Of a DNA stretch of 64,000 nucleotides, positions 16,724 to 25,268 are shown piece by piece. A program made the translations under genes and the position numbers. The notes under the pieces are model-generated. The model searched no databases and had not been told where the DNA came from. It saw only the letters and a list, made by a program, of their open reading frames with translations. How positions within the stretch are numbered: the stretch's first letter is position 1; every line of letters starts with the position of its first letter. Location of the stretch: NCBI GenBank assembly GCA_002923375.1, contig BEIJ01000001.1, forward strand, positions 1,116,001-1,180,000. Direction: 5' to 3'. The stretch is from a bacterium HR33. Lineage in GTDB: Bacteria; Gemmatimonadota; Gemmatimonadetes; Gemmatimonadales; GWC2-71-9.

Positions 16724-19024
16724 TCACCCCGGCGGGCAGCCCACAAGTACCGCCTCGAGTACCGGCACCGTGTGGTGCTCCGAGGGACCGGAAAGGCGGC
16801 GCAGCAAAGCTGTAAGTTGGGCCCGGGCGCGGGGCTGGTCCAGCGCGTCCTCCAACTCGAGGAGGGCCCCTACGGGAAGCCCGCACTTTACCGCGTGGAG
16901 TGCCCGGTCGAGAACACCGAGCATAGTCAGGTCGCGACGGCTAGCCGCCAGGCGGGCCTTTCTCATGATGCGCCGGGCCATGCGGCGCGTGTGCCGGTCT
17001 CTGGGGCCGCGGCCGGGCTCCCGCGCCAGGCTTTTCAGTAACGAGTAGAGCCCCTCCACCGCCTCCCCGGGCGGAGAAAGCGGAACAGCCTCGGCCGCCA
17101 GGAGCTGTTCGGCGATCCGGGCGACTGCTGTTTCTTCGAGCACGGGGCGCGGCGGCGTTCCCTCGAGCACCCAAAGCTCGGGGATCTCGGCGTGACCCAA
17201 CCGCCATCGAACTGCAGCAATCACGCCGCTGGGACCTCTGACCACGGAGAAAAGGGGTTGCTCCGCGGCGGTTGTGGCGGGTGCCGCAGCGAGAGACTCG
17301 CGCCAGTCGAACAGCCCTCCGGAAATTCGGGCTCTTCCCACCGTACTCGAGCCCGGCATCCCGGAGCGGAGCTGGTGTAACGCCTTTTCCGCGATTCGCC
17401 GCTCCAGGGCCAAGTACCGCTCCAATATCGGATGGGGTGCGAACCAAACGGAACGAACCGCAGCATGTTGCGAGCCCAGCCTGGAGATCCTCCCGATTCG
17501 CTGTTCCAGACGCAGCGGTGACCAGGGCAAATCGTAGTGCACCACTTGTTCGGCGTCCTGGAGATTGAGCCCCTCGCTTGCCAAGTCGGTGGCGATCAGC
17601 GTGTCCACTTGCAGAATCTCCGGAGGATCCGCGCTTCCTTGAGCTCGGGGAGCAAAGAGCGCCAGAGCCTCGGCGAAAGGAATCGGTCCCGAGGCGATCC
17701 GAGCACCGCGTCCGGTGACCACCGCCACGCGCTTCCAGCGGAGTGCGGATGCCAGATGCAGGGCGGTACTCACGGCGGTGGTGAAGACGATCGTTTTTCT
17801 AGGTTTTTGCAGGATCAGACGCAGGCGCGCGGCCTTGGGATCGGACTCCCCCGCTGCTGTGGCGGTGCGGAGGATTTGGTCGATTTGCCGGAGCTCCCGC
17901 TCCAGCGACGCGACTTGCGGGAGGGGACGGCCCGAGGGCTGCAACAGAGCGTTCAACTCCAACTGAAGCTCGTCCCCTTCTCCGACGAGGGTGCGCGCCG
18001 CCCGGCGGGACAGCGGTTCGCCTCGCCTGGCGCACTCCAGCGCGCGCTGGAGATATCGCCGGTGCCGCTTCACGGTATGGATGAAAGCCGGGAGAGAAGA
18101 TGAAAGCCGCAGGTAGAGATGCAGCCTCATCAGGGCGGCGGCGTCGCGGTCTTGGAGTGCGGGGAGGGAGAGTTTAGCCACCGAGCAAGCCAGGCGCTCC
18201 AGCATTTCGGGGCAGACTGGGGGGAGGCGAAAGGCCGGAGTGTCTTTGACCCGGGGGAAAAACTTGTTCGCTTCCTTCAACGAGGCTCTGACCGTGCGGG
18301 CCACGGACACCGCGGCTATGGCGTGGCCCAACGCGTCGTAGCGCCGGTTTTCCACGGCCTGCTCGAGGGAAGGCACCCCGCTCAAGGCCAGTCCGTGGTC
18401 GGGGAGAAAGAGGCGCAGCAGGTGTACGGCGTCGTTTACGCGGTTCACTACGAAGGTGGCGGTGATGAGCAGTAAGTGCTTTCCTACTGCGGCGCGCGCC
18501 AGGCGGTCGTAGCGGCGGGTTGCCGGATTTCGGAAGCGATGCGCTTCGTCCACTATGAAAAGCTCGGCGGGCGGGATTGCTTCTCCTGCGCTGATCGCCT
18601 CGTGGGAGATGACGGCGAGCGGCACTTCCACGGCTCGGGCGATTCGGTACCACTGCTCTCTCAGCGAGGCGGGGACCAGTGCGGTGGCGGACTCGTAGCG
18701 GGTGGCGACCGCGAGGGCCACGTAGGTTTTGCCTAAACCGGGAGCGTCCGCCAACAGTGCTCCCCGAAACGCCTTCAAGCGTCCGGCTATGCGCCGCGCA
18801 ACGCCGATTTGGTGAGGCAGCAGCCAAGGGGGCGGGTTCCATTGGTGCTCGGTGGCGCCCAAGGCTGCGGCCGCCAGGCGGGAACGCAGCCCCTGGGGAT
18901 CGGTGCGCTCGCCGCAACCGAGCTGCCAGGCCATCGGCTCCCGGACGAGTTGCAGCTGTTCAGCCGTTATCCGGGGCCAGCGATCGCAGAGCTTCACGGG
19001 CGTCGGCTGAGAGCGACAGCGCAT
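16724..19024 (-). CDS. SNF2-type DEAH helicase/translocase, partner of the methyltransferase
   Basis: 766 residues. Superfamily 2 motifs: Walker A DAPGLGKTY (93-101), DEAH in FIVDEAHRFRN (159-162), TAT (188-190), and in the second RecA lobe TDLASEGLNLQDA and motif VI QRIGRISRLGSQ. An N-terminal PPPWLLPHQIGVARRI resembles a Q-motif. The C-terminal 200 residues are unassigned. The start used here overlaps the methyltransferase gene by 65 bp; ATG at 18934 is an alternative just after that gene's stop. Such proteins move along duplex DNA in restriction or phage-defence complexes (DISARM, type I/III-like). No nuclease motif is seen. Confidence 0.85.
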   Translation of the reverse strand: MRCRSQPTPVKLCDRWPRITAEQLQLVREPMAWQLGCGERTDPQGLRSRLAAAALGATEHQWNPPPWLLPHQIGVARRIAGRLKAFRGALLADAPGLGKTYVALAVATRYESATALVPASLREQWYRIARAVEVPLAVISHEAISAGEAIPPAELFIVDEAHRFRNPATRRYDRLARAAVGKHLLLITATFVVNRVNDAVHLLRLFLPDHGLALSGVPSLEQAVENRRYDALGHAIAAVSVARTVRASLKEANKFFPRVKDTPAFRLPPVCPEMLERLACSVAKLSLPALQDRDAAALMRLHLYLRLSSSLPAFIHTVKRHRRYLQRALECARRGEPLSRRAARTLVGEGDELQLELNALLQPSGRPLPQVASLERELRQIDQILRTATAAGESDPKAARLRLILQKPRKTIVFTTAVSTALHLASALRWKRVAVVTGRGARIASGPIPFAEALALFAPRAQGSADPPEILQVDTLIATDLASEGLNLQDAEQVVHYDLPWSPLRLEQRIGRISRLGSQHAAVRSVWFAPHPILERYLALERRIAEKALHQLRSGMPGSSTVGRARISGGLFDWRESLAAAPATTAAEQPLFSVVRGPSGVIAAVRWRLGHAEIPELWVLEGTPPRPVLEETAVARIAEQLLAAEAVPLSPPGEAVEGLYSLLKSLAREPGRGPRDRHTRRMARRIMRKARLAASRRDLTMLGVLDRALHAVKCGLPVGALLELEDALDQPRARAQLTALLRRLSGPSEHHTVPVLEAVLVGCPPG

Positions 19025-22000
19025 CGGCTGCGGCGGTGTCCAGAGCGTCCTGGTCGAACGAACCGGCGGCGTGGGCGCTTTGGCTGAGGGCTACCAGCCG
19101 ATCGAAATGCGCGCCTCGATGGGGTACGGGGATTTCTGCGGCGACGCGCGCGTTGATCCGCCGGTATCCGCCGCGCGCTTCGTCCGCCGTGACCGAGACC
19201 AAGGCGGCAGCCCAGGTCGAATTCATAACGCCCACCGCCGCCAATGCGGTATCGCGGTCCGGTGCCGAGGCCACGTAGCAAGTATTGAGCGGAAGGGCGC
19301 GGGAGTGGCAGGTTTCGTCCAGGGCCACAGCTGCCGGCCGGCGGGAGATGTCAGCCCACACGATGCGGTGTGATCCCAAGGCGCAGCGCAGTCTGAAGAT
19401 CGCCCAGATAGGCGATTCGATACCGTCGGCCCGGGCTGAAAGGAGCGATCGGTGCTTTTCCAGATATCGCGCTGCCAGCGGCGGCAGCGCATCCAACGGA
19501 GCTCCCGAGGGACGGTGGGCGTACAGAAGCACGTTTGCAGGATCGGCGCGGAAGGGGCGTATGTGCCGGCCGCGCAAAGCCGGGCGCAAGAGGAAGGCTT
19601 CCAGTTCCACCTCTTCGGTTTCGAATTGGACAATAGCGGTGTGACCTTTGGTGCGAACCAGCCGCCCGACGAACACGCGGTCGGCGCCGGTCTTTACTCC
19701 CAGAGAAGGAGGCGCGATTTCGGCCAGAGGGCGGCCGCCGGACTTGAATTCCTCCAGCGCCGCGCGGGCGCGGTCTTCCACCAGAATCCACGGTCCCGGA
19801 GCGCGGAGGGCTTCTTGTCTGATCAGCTTCGCCTTCCGCCGGTCGAAGTCGAGGCTTATCGCGTGCCCCCCGGCGGGCGGTTCTTTTTTCACGACCACGG
19901 CGAGAGGATAAGTGGTGGCTCCGAAAGCAGCTGCTTCCTTGGGCGGTACGCGGTGCAGATAGGCGATGGTGCTTTCCCGCACCAAGTGGGAGCGTGCGGT
20001 CTCGCCGTAACTTGCCGACGCGATCTTGGAGGGGAGGAGCAGCCCCACGGCACCGCCGGGCCGGGTCAGCTCGAGGGCTCGTTCCAAGAAAGCGATCGCC
20101 ATATCCGGCAGGTGCGCGAAACCTCGCCGGGCGGAACTGCGCCACCAGTTGAACCTTTCCACCAATGCGCGGCGGAGTTCGGGCGAGAGCCTCTCGGCCC
20201 TGACCCAAGGCGGGTTTCCCACTACGGCGCTAAAGCCGCCGGCGGAGTGGACGTCCGGCGCATGGACTTCGAAGGCGAAAAACGGGACCGTTCCGTCGGC
20301 CAGTTGTCTTTTGGCGCGGCGCAACGCGAGGCGTTGCTTTCTCAGCGCACGGTAGTGCCGTTTTTGAGCCGCGTCCAAGCCGAGGCGGTTCCCGAAAAGG
20401 TCCCGCCCGGATGCAGCGGCGGTGAGGTCGCCCAATAGGCAGTCGATTCGCCGCGCGGCGTCGGCTATCAATTGCGCGGCGAGGCTGGTCTCCATTCGGC
20501 GAAGGCGGCGTACCAGCGTCCAATGGGCGTTGCCTCGGGCTTCGAAAAGAAGCTGCCGCAGCTTGCTCGCGCTTTCCGCCGCCTCAGGGTGGAGCTGCAC
20601 GCCCGCTCCCAGCGCTCGGGCCGCGCTCAAAGGATCCAGGAGTGAATCTCCCTGGCGGACGACGCCGTCGAGGTTGGGAAGAGGGGCCACCGAGGCGATG
20701 TCGCTGGTGGGATCGTCGGCTATGACCGCGAGCCACAGTCTGAGCTCCGCCAGCCGTACGGCGATCGGACTCAAATCCACCCCGAAAAGATTTTCTTTGA
20801 GGATGCGGCGGCGGAGAATCCAGCGGGCGTTGGGTTGGGGATCCTCCAACAGGGGGAGTCCGATTTCGGTGAGACACTCCAGCGCTCCCAAAAGAAAGGC
20901 TCCCGATCCGACGGCGGGGTCGAGGAGGCGTAGCTCCCGCAGTGCTGCCCGGGCGGTCCGCCGCTCGGCGGGCGTTAGCGGCTCGCAACTCATGATGCGG
21001 CGGGCGAGATCGGGCGCAAGGCCGCCAGTACCCGCCAGGGCGGTTTCGATGGTGGCTTTCACGATTTGGCGCACCACCGATTCCGGAGTGTAGAAAGTTC
21101 CCGTGAGGTGCCGCTCTTCGCTTTCCATGATGCGCTCGAAGACGCGGCCCAGCATGTCGGGAGCTATGGAGTCCACTTCCTCGGCTTCGCGCACGCAGAA
21201 GCGGAAGCGCTCGAAGACGGTGTCGAAGGCGTCGCGCCACAATCGGTTGGAAAAGGCGATCGGCCCGATACGTTTTTCTACCGGATGGGGTTCGAAAAGA
21301 CCGCCGTTGAGGTAGGGGATCTTGCCCAATCGTATCCGGCGCGACCGGTCCGCGGGCTGGCGGTTCAAGGTGCCGAAGAAGAGAGGCTCCAGAGCGGTTT
21401 TGTGAAAGTTCCGCTTCCGGGCGAGTGAGCGGTCCAAGAGGTCCCTCAAGTAATCGGTGCGACCGTCGAGCCAGCCCTTGGCTTGGACGAAGTAAAGAAA
21501 CAAGACCCGGGTGAGGGCTATGAGGGCGGCCATCTTGCGGTCCGCCGCCGAGTGGCGGCGGTCCAAGGATGCGGCCATTCGTTCGAAGATGGCTCGGAAA
21601 GCGGCAAAAAACCGTTCGCCGGCGGTCTCGCTGCTGAGCAGCTCGGTCACTCTGATTGCGTGGGCCAAGGCGGTGTCGCTCTTGGGGCTCAGATCTTCCA
21701 GGAGCTGGAGCATGGCGGCGGTGGGCGCGGAGCGGGAAATGATCGCGACGCGGGTGCTCCCGTTGCCTCCGATCATCGGAGCTGCGAGAACCAAGCGGTC
21801 GTCGTTGTCTAAGGCCGCTACCATGGCGGATTCCGCCGCTTTGGCGAGTCTGGCGGCGCGGGAGCGGGCTTCGTGGCAGGGGTCGGAACTGACGCAGGCC
21901 AGCACCTCGAAGCTTTTCCATCTGGCCGCAAGCCAGAGGTTGACCTCCCGAGGCTCGACTTGAGACTGGTATCCCAGTACGGCGAAGAGCCGGGAGACTC

Positions 22001-22052
22001 CGGTTACGTCTCGGGCGTTCCCTAGGGCGGATAAAATTTCGGACCGGTGCAT
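18960..22052 (-). CDS. Large Eco57I/PglX-like N6-adenine DNA methyltransferase
   Basis: 1030 residues. GTFYTP (318-323) leads into the SAM site LDPAVGSGAFL (377-387). The catalytic motif IV is NPPW (613-616), preceded by FFAFEVHAPDVH and followed by PGGAVGLLLPSKIASASYGE. The C-terminal 250 residues (LGVKTGADRVFVGRL, LLRPALRGRHIRPF) look like a target-recognition domain. These features match Eco57I-class and BREX PglX-class enzymes that methylate adenine in DNA. The N-terminal 300 residues lack an obvious PD-(D/E)xK nuclease site. The gene overlaps the downstream helicase, so the two make an operon and probably one self/non-self DNA system. Confidence 0.88.
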   Translation of the reverse strand: MHRSEILSALGNARDVTGVSRLFAVLGYQSQVEPREVNLWLAARWKSFEVLACVSSDPCHEARSRAARLAKAAESAMVAALDNDDRLVLAAPMIGGNGSTRVAIISRSAPTAAMLQLLEDLSPKSDTALAHAIRVTELLSSETAGERFFAAFRAIFERMAASLDRRHSAADRKMAALIALTRVLFLYFVQAKGWLDGRTDYLRDLLDRSLARKRNFHKTALEPLFFGTLNRQPADRSRRIRLGKIPYLNGGLFEPHPVEKRIGPIAFSNRLWRDAFDTVFERFRFCVREAEEVDSIAPDMLGRVFERIMESEERHLTGTFYTPESVVRQIVKATIETALAGTGGLAPDLARRIMSCEPLTPAERRTARAALRELRLLDPAVGSGAFLLGALECLTEIGLPLLEDPQPNARWILRRRILKENLFGVDLSPIAVRLAELRLWLAVIADDPTSDIASVAPLPNLDGVVRQGDSLLDPLSAARALGAGVQLHPEAAESASKLRQLLFEARGNAHWTLVRRLRRMETSLAAQLIADAARRIDCLLGDLTAAASGRDLFGNRLGLDAAQKRHYRALRKQRLALRRAKRQLADGTVPFFAFEVHAPDVHSAGGFSAVVGNPPWVRAERLSPELRRALVERFNWWRSSARRGFAHLPDMAIAFLERALELTRPGGAVGLLLPSKIASASYGETARSHLVRESTIAYLHRVPPKEAAAFGATTYPLAVVVKKEPPAGGHAISLDFDRRKAKLIRQEALRAPGPWILVEDRARAALEEFKSGGRPLAEIAPPSLGVKTGADRVFVGRLVRTKGHTAIVQFETEEVELEAFLLRPALRGRHIRPFRADPANVLLYAHRPSGAPLDALPPLAARYLEKHRSLLSARADGIESPIWAIFRLRCALGSHRIVWADISRRPAAVALDETCHSRALPLNTCYVASAPDRDTALAAVGVMNSTWAAALVSVTADEARGGYRRINARVAAEIPVPHRGAHFDRLVALSQSAHAAGSFDQDALDTAAADALSLSADAREALRSLAPDNG

Positions 22053-22144
22053 GGTGACACCGGTCCAGGGTAAAGGGAGGCCTTGTTTAGATCGTCGTCA
22101 GATTCTTGCGGGCCGGTACCGAATCTCGCGCTACACCGGCGGGG

Positions 22145-22675
22145 TTATGCGGTGGCGGCTATGAGCCTCCGCACCTGTTGCAAATCCAGGTCCCTGGTCA
22201 CCCGGGGCGGCCAGCGCCCGGTTCTGAGTTCTAAGTCGATCAAGGAGCGCTCATTCATCGCCCGCCGCACGGTAGCGGTGTCCAGCAGGCCCCGCCGGGC
22301 GGCCGTTTCGAACTCCTCCTCGTCGAGCCAGACGGGACGGCCGGTCACCGGCTGCCAGAGATCCAGAAAAAGATCGCGGGCCGACCAGTTGTCGCCCTGC
22401 ATCTCCACCGGTGTCGTTAAATTGGTGTACCAGCCGGTGAAGGTTCCGTCCGCCAGGTGGAATCTTCCGATGTCGTGCCACTTGGTGGGAAAGACGAACC
22501 AGACTATCGGAGCCCCGGTCTCCAGGATCGCCTGTCCCCCGACCTTCAGAGCTTCGCCTTCGAATCGCTCGCTCAAAAGCACCTTTAGGTCCGGGCGATC
22601 GAGGACCAACCGCTGGCGGAAAACCTGCACTCCCTTTCCGGGACGGCTGTACTGGAAGGAGATCACCCGGCTCAC
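22145..22675 (-). CDS. DUF402 domain protein
   Basis: 176 residues from GTG 22675, which overlaps the stop of the upstream MscS gene (GTGA). The DUF402 core is clear: GAPIVWFVFPTKWHDIGRFHL, WYTNLTTPVEMQG, ARDLFLDLWQPV and WLDEEEFETAARRGLLD. Family members bind nucleotides or RNA ends, and some hydrolyse nucleoside di/triphosphates. The acidic positions are present here, but activity cannot be told. Co-translation with mechanosensitive channels has no obvious explanation. Confidence 0.82.
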   Translation of the reverse strand: MSRVISFQYSRPGKGVQVFRQRLVLDRPDLKVLLSERFEGEALKVGGQAILETGAPIVWFVFPTKWHDIGRFHLADGTFTGWYTNLTTPVEMQGDNWSARDLFLDLWQPVTGRPVWLDEEEFETAARRGLLDTATVRRAMNERSLIDLELRTGRWPPRVTRDLDLQQVRRLIAATA

Positions 22676-24354
22676 GTGCCGCTCTTGGGCCCCGGGTCCC
22701 TCAGCAGATTGCCGAGCGGAAAGATCTTGAACCCCGGAGCCTGGTAGTCCTTGGGGAGGTAGTCCGCCGGGATGGTAACCTGGTTTCCGTCCCGGACCGC
22801 CGTGTAATGGGGCGACATGATCTCTATCCCCGCTTCGTTGAACTTGTCCTGGATGTTCTGGTGGAGCTCGGAGTAAATCCGGGCCATTTCATTAGGGCGG
22901 TCAGTGTAGGCGTTGAGCTCGTAGCTCACATAAAAGTCGTTGAGCGCGGTTTGGAGCACGAACGGTTTGGGTTCTTTGAGGATTCCCTCTGTTGCAACGG
23001 CTGCGGCGATCAGAGTTTCGTGCACCTTGCGCCAGGGAGCATCGTACCCGATGGTGACCGAGGTGTGGAGTATGAGTCCGCGGTCCTTGGCCGAAGAGCT
23101 GTAGTTGATGATGTGGCTGGCGAGGACCATGGCGTTGGGGATGGTGATATCCACGTTCTTAGTGGTGCGCACTCGAGTTACCAGCAAGGTTTTCTGCACC
23201 ACGTCACCCACCGTGTCCGCGATCTTTACCCGGTCCCCTACGGAGAAAGGCCGCATGTAGGTCATCACCACTCCGGCCACGATGTTGGCGATGGCTCCGG
23301 CTGATCCCAGGGATACCAAAACGCCCATGAAGATCGAAACTCCCTGGAAGGCGGCGGTTCCTGCCCCGGGGAGATAGGGGTAGATCATGATCAGGGCGAA
23401 CACGATCACCAGGAAGCGCACGATCTTGTAGGTAGGCTCGGCCCAGTCGCGGTAGAAGCCGGGGAAGGAGATAGTTCCCCGCTCCACGCCTTCGAATATC
23501 AGGCGGATGAACTTGAGCAGGTAACGGACTACCAGCGCTATAACGGCGATGGCGAAGAGGTTGGGCAGGTAATCGACTATGGCCGTTCCGGCGCGCTTCA
23601 ACGGGTCGAGCACGTATCCGAAGAGCGTGTTGGCCAAGCCTCTGGTCCAGGGGAAGAAGCTGAAAACCAGCGGCAGATAGATATAGATCAGGAGCGCCAC
23701 GGCCAAGACTCGTACGATTCGCGCCGCTCCCAGGGCTGCGCTGGTGAGTTGGCTGGCGCTGATGAGTTCCATGCGCTGGATTCGGATGGCGCGGATCCGG
23801 GTCCCGCGCCAGCTCTCCAGCTTGGCGTAGAAGGCGGGGAAGAATCGGTTGAGCAGCCTGAAAACGAAGATGAAAGCTGCCGTGGCCAGGATCGTGTAAA
23901 GAATCCCCAGCAGAATGCTTATGAGGTTGGCTTCTCCTTCGTAGCTCCTGATCACCGCCTGGATGATGGCGGCCCACTGGGCGGCGAGATTTTGACGGGT
24001 AGTTCCCATCTCCGCCGCGTCCCGTTCGGTTACGGTCATCACCACGACGTCGCCCAATTTGATGTCGGTGACGCCCGCGGTATCCACGATCACGACATCG
24101 GCGGCCTTGGCCAGGGGATCGCGCGCCAGGCGGTCGATCCGCTGTGCCAGCGCTGCGGCCCGCTCTTCGGGGGTGAAGGGGCCCAAAGTTCCGGTAAGGC
24201 GAAAGAGGGTATCTCCTCTTACCACCACGGGAGCGCCGGCCGGTTGCACTTGTTGGCTTTCCTGGGCGGACGCGGCAGGGGCCGCTGCGATGCAGGCGAG
24301 TGCCACTGCGGAGGCAATGGCGTGGATGCGCCGCAACCAAGATGTGCGATTCAT
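22672..24354 (-). CDS. MscS-family mechanosensitive channel with periplasmic N-terminal domain
   Basis: 560 residues from ATG 24354 (ATGA overlap with the next MscS). A cleavable signal (MNRTSWLRRIHAIASAVALA, ending AASAQ) is followed by about 110 periplasmic residues, then five or more membrane helices, and the MscS pore helix and vestibule: VSLGSAGAIANIVAGVVMTY, RPFSVGDRVKIADTVGDVVQ, TIPNAMVLASHIINYS. It opens under membrane tension to release solutes. The extended N-terminus resembles larger MscK/YnaI-type channels. Tandem placement with a small MscS suggests a paired hypo-osmotic response. Confidence 0.92.
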   Translation of the reverse strand: MNRTSWLRRIHAIASAVALACIAAAPAASAQESQQVQPAGAPVVVRGDTLFRLTGTLGPFTPEERAAALAQRIDRLARDPLAKAADVVIVDTAGVTDIKLGDVVVMTVTERDAAEMGTTRQNLAAQWAAIIQAVIRSYEGEANLISILLGILYTILATAAFIFVFRLLNRFFPAFYAKLESWRGTRIRAIRIQRMELISASQLTSAALGAARIVRVLAVALLIYIYLPLVFSFFPWTRGLANTLFGYVLDPLKRAGTAIVDYLPNLFAIAVIALVVRYLLKFIRLIFEGVERGTISFPGFYRDWAEPTYKIVRFLVIVFALIMIYPYLPGAGTAAFQGVSIFMGVLVSLGSAGAIANIVAGVVMTYMRPFSVGDRVKIADTVGDVVQKTLLVTRVRTTKNVDITIPNAMVLASHIINYSSSAKDRGLILHTSVTIGYDAPWRKVHETLIAAAVATEGILKEPKPFVLQTALNDFYVSYELNAYTDRPNEMARIYSELHQNIQDKFNEAGIEIMSPHYTAVRDGNQVTIPADYLPKDYQAPGFKIFPLGNLLRDPGPKSGT

Positions 24355-25268
24355 CGTGTTACCCTGTCGAGAAGTTTGACCTCTACTGTGGGTACCTGGA
24401 CCAGCTCGAAAGTGGCCGAAGCCAAAGCTACGCTTTCCTTGGCGCGGTCGAACTCTTCCAGGATCCGCGTAAAGATAGCGTCTTTGGTGGTTCGCCGGCG
24501 CCGGTAATCCACCACGTAACGTACCGTGAATTCTATCCAGTTGTCGGTGGCGACGAGGGTAACCAGAGGATCGATCCGGGCGTCTTCGATCCGATACTTG
24601 CGTACCATCTCGGCCCAGGCCTCGCGAGCGAACTTGGTGTAATCGCCCACTACCGAGTTGGTGACCGTTTCTATTATCTCCCGCGCGCGCCGCACGTCCG
24701 AGCCGTACCGAACCGGGATCTTGATTTCGTCCCAGAGAAACGGGAAGTCGGCCGAATAGTTGAACACCGGTTCCTTGAAGACGAAAGAGTTGGCGATGCG
24801 GACTATGCGGCCGTCGTAAAGATCGCCGGCCACCCACTCGCCGCACTCCATGAGGGTGGTGCGCACGATCCCTATGTCGATCACGTCGCCGCGGATACCC
24901 GCGAGCTGAATGCGGTCGCCCACCCGGTAGAGATTCCCGAAACTGATGGCCAGCCAGCCGGCCACGCTAGTGATCACTTCCTGGAGGGAGAAGACGACCG
25001 CCGCTCCCAAAACTCCCACGGTGATCCCGAAAGCTCCCAGGTTCCCCGACCCTATGGCGATCACCAGCAGCACGCCCGCGGCGTACCCCAGGAAGGTCAC
25101 GATTTTTCGGGAACGGTACCTGGTGTCGGGGTCCGAGACGGCACGGGTCAAGACCCGGTTTACCAGCCTCACGACCAGGGCCACGGCGAACAACGCCACG
25201 ACCGCCGCGGCGATCCTTCTCACTACGGGGCTCAGTAAGATTCCAGTCACTGCGTCCTGGGCGATCAC
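24351..25268 (-). CDS. Small MscS-family mechanosensitive channel
   Basis: 305 residues, with about three membrane helices. The pore region is SLQEVITSVAGWLAISFGN, then YRVGDRIQLAGIRGDVIDIG and ANSFVFKEPVFNYS, matching the MscS beta domain. Compared with its neighbour it lacks the periplasmic extension. Stop and start codons overlap on both sides (ATGA with the long MscS and with the S9 peptidase gene), so five or six genes from DUF2784 down to DUF402 are probably one transcript. Confidence 0.92.
   Translation of the reverse strand: MIAQDAVTGILLSPVVRRIAAAVVALFAVALVVRLVNRVLTRAVSDPDTRYRSRKIVTFLGYAAGVLLVIAIGSGNLGAFGITVGVLGAAVVFSLQEVITSVAGWLAISFGNLYRVGDRIQLAGIRGDVIDIGIVRTTLMECGEWVAGDLYDGRIVRIANSFVFKEPVFNYSADFPFLWDEIKIPVRYGSDVRRAREIIETVTNSVVGDYTKFAREAWAEMVRKYRIEDARIDPLVTLVATDNWIEFTVRYVVDYRRRRTTKDAIFTRILEEFDRAKESVALASATFELVQVPTVEVKLLDRVTR

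Noticed and set aside
20584-21921. 445-codon minus-strand frame inside the methyltransferase gene
   Set aside because: It lies on the same strand in another frame of a gene with intact motifs; its composition (Arg, Pro, Gly) is that of a shadow.
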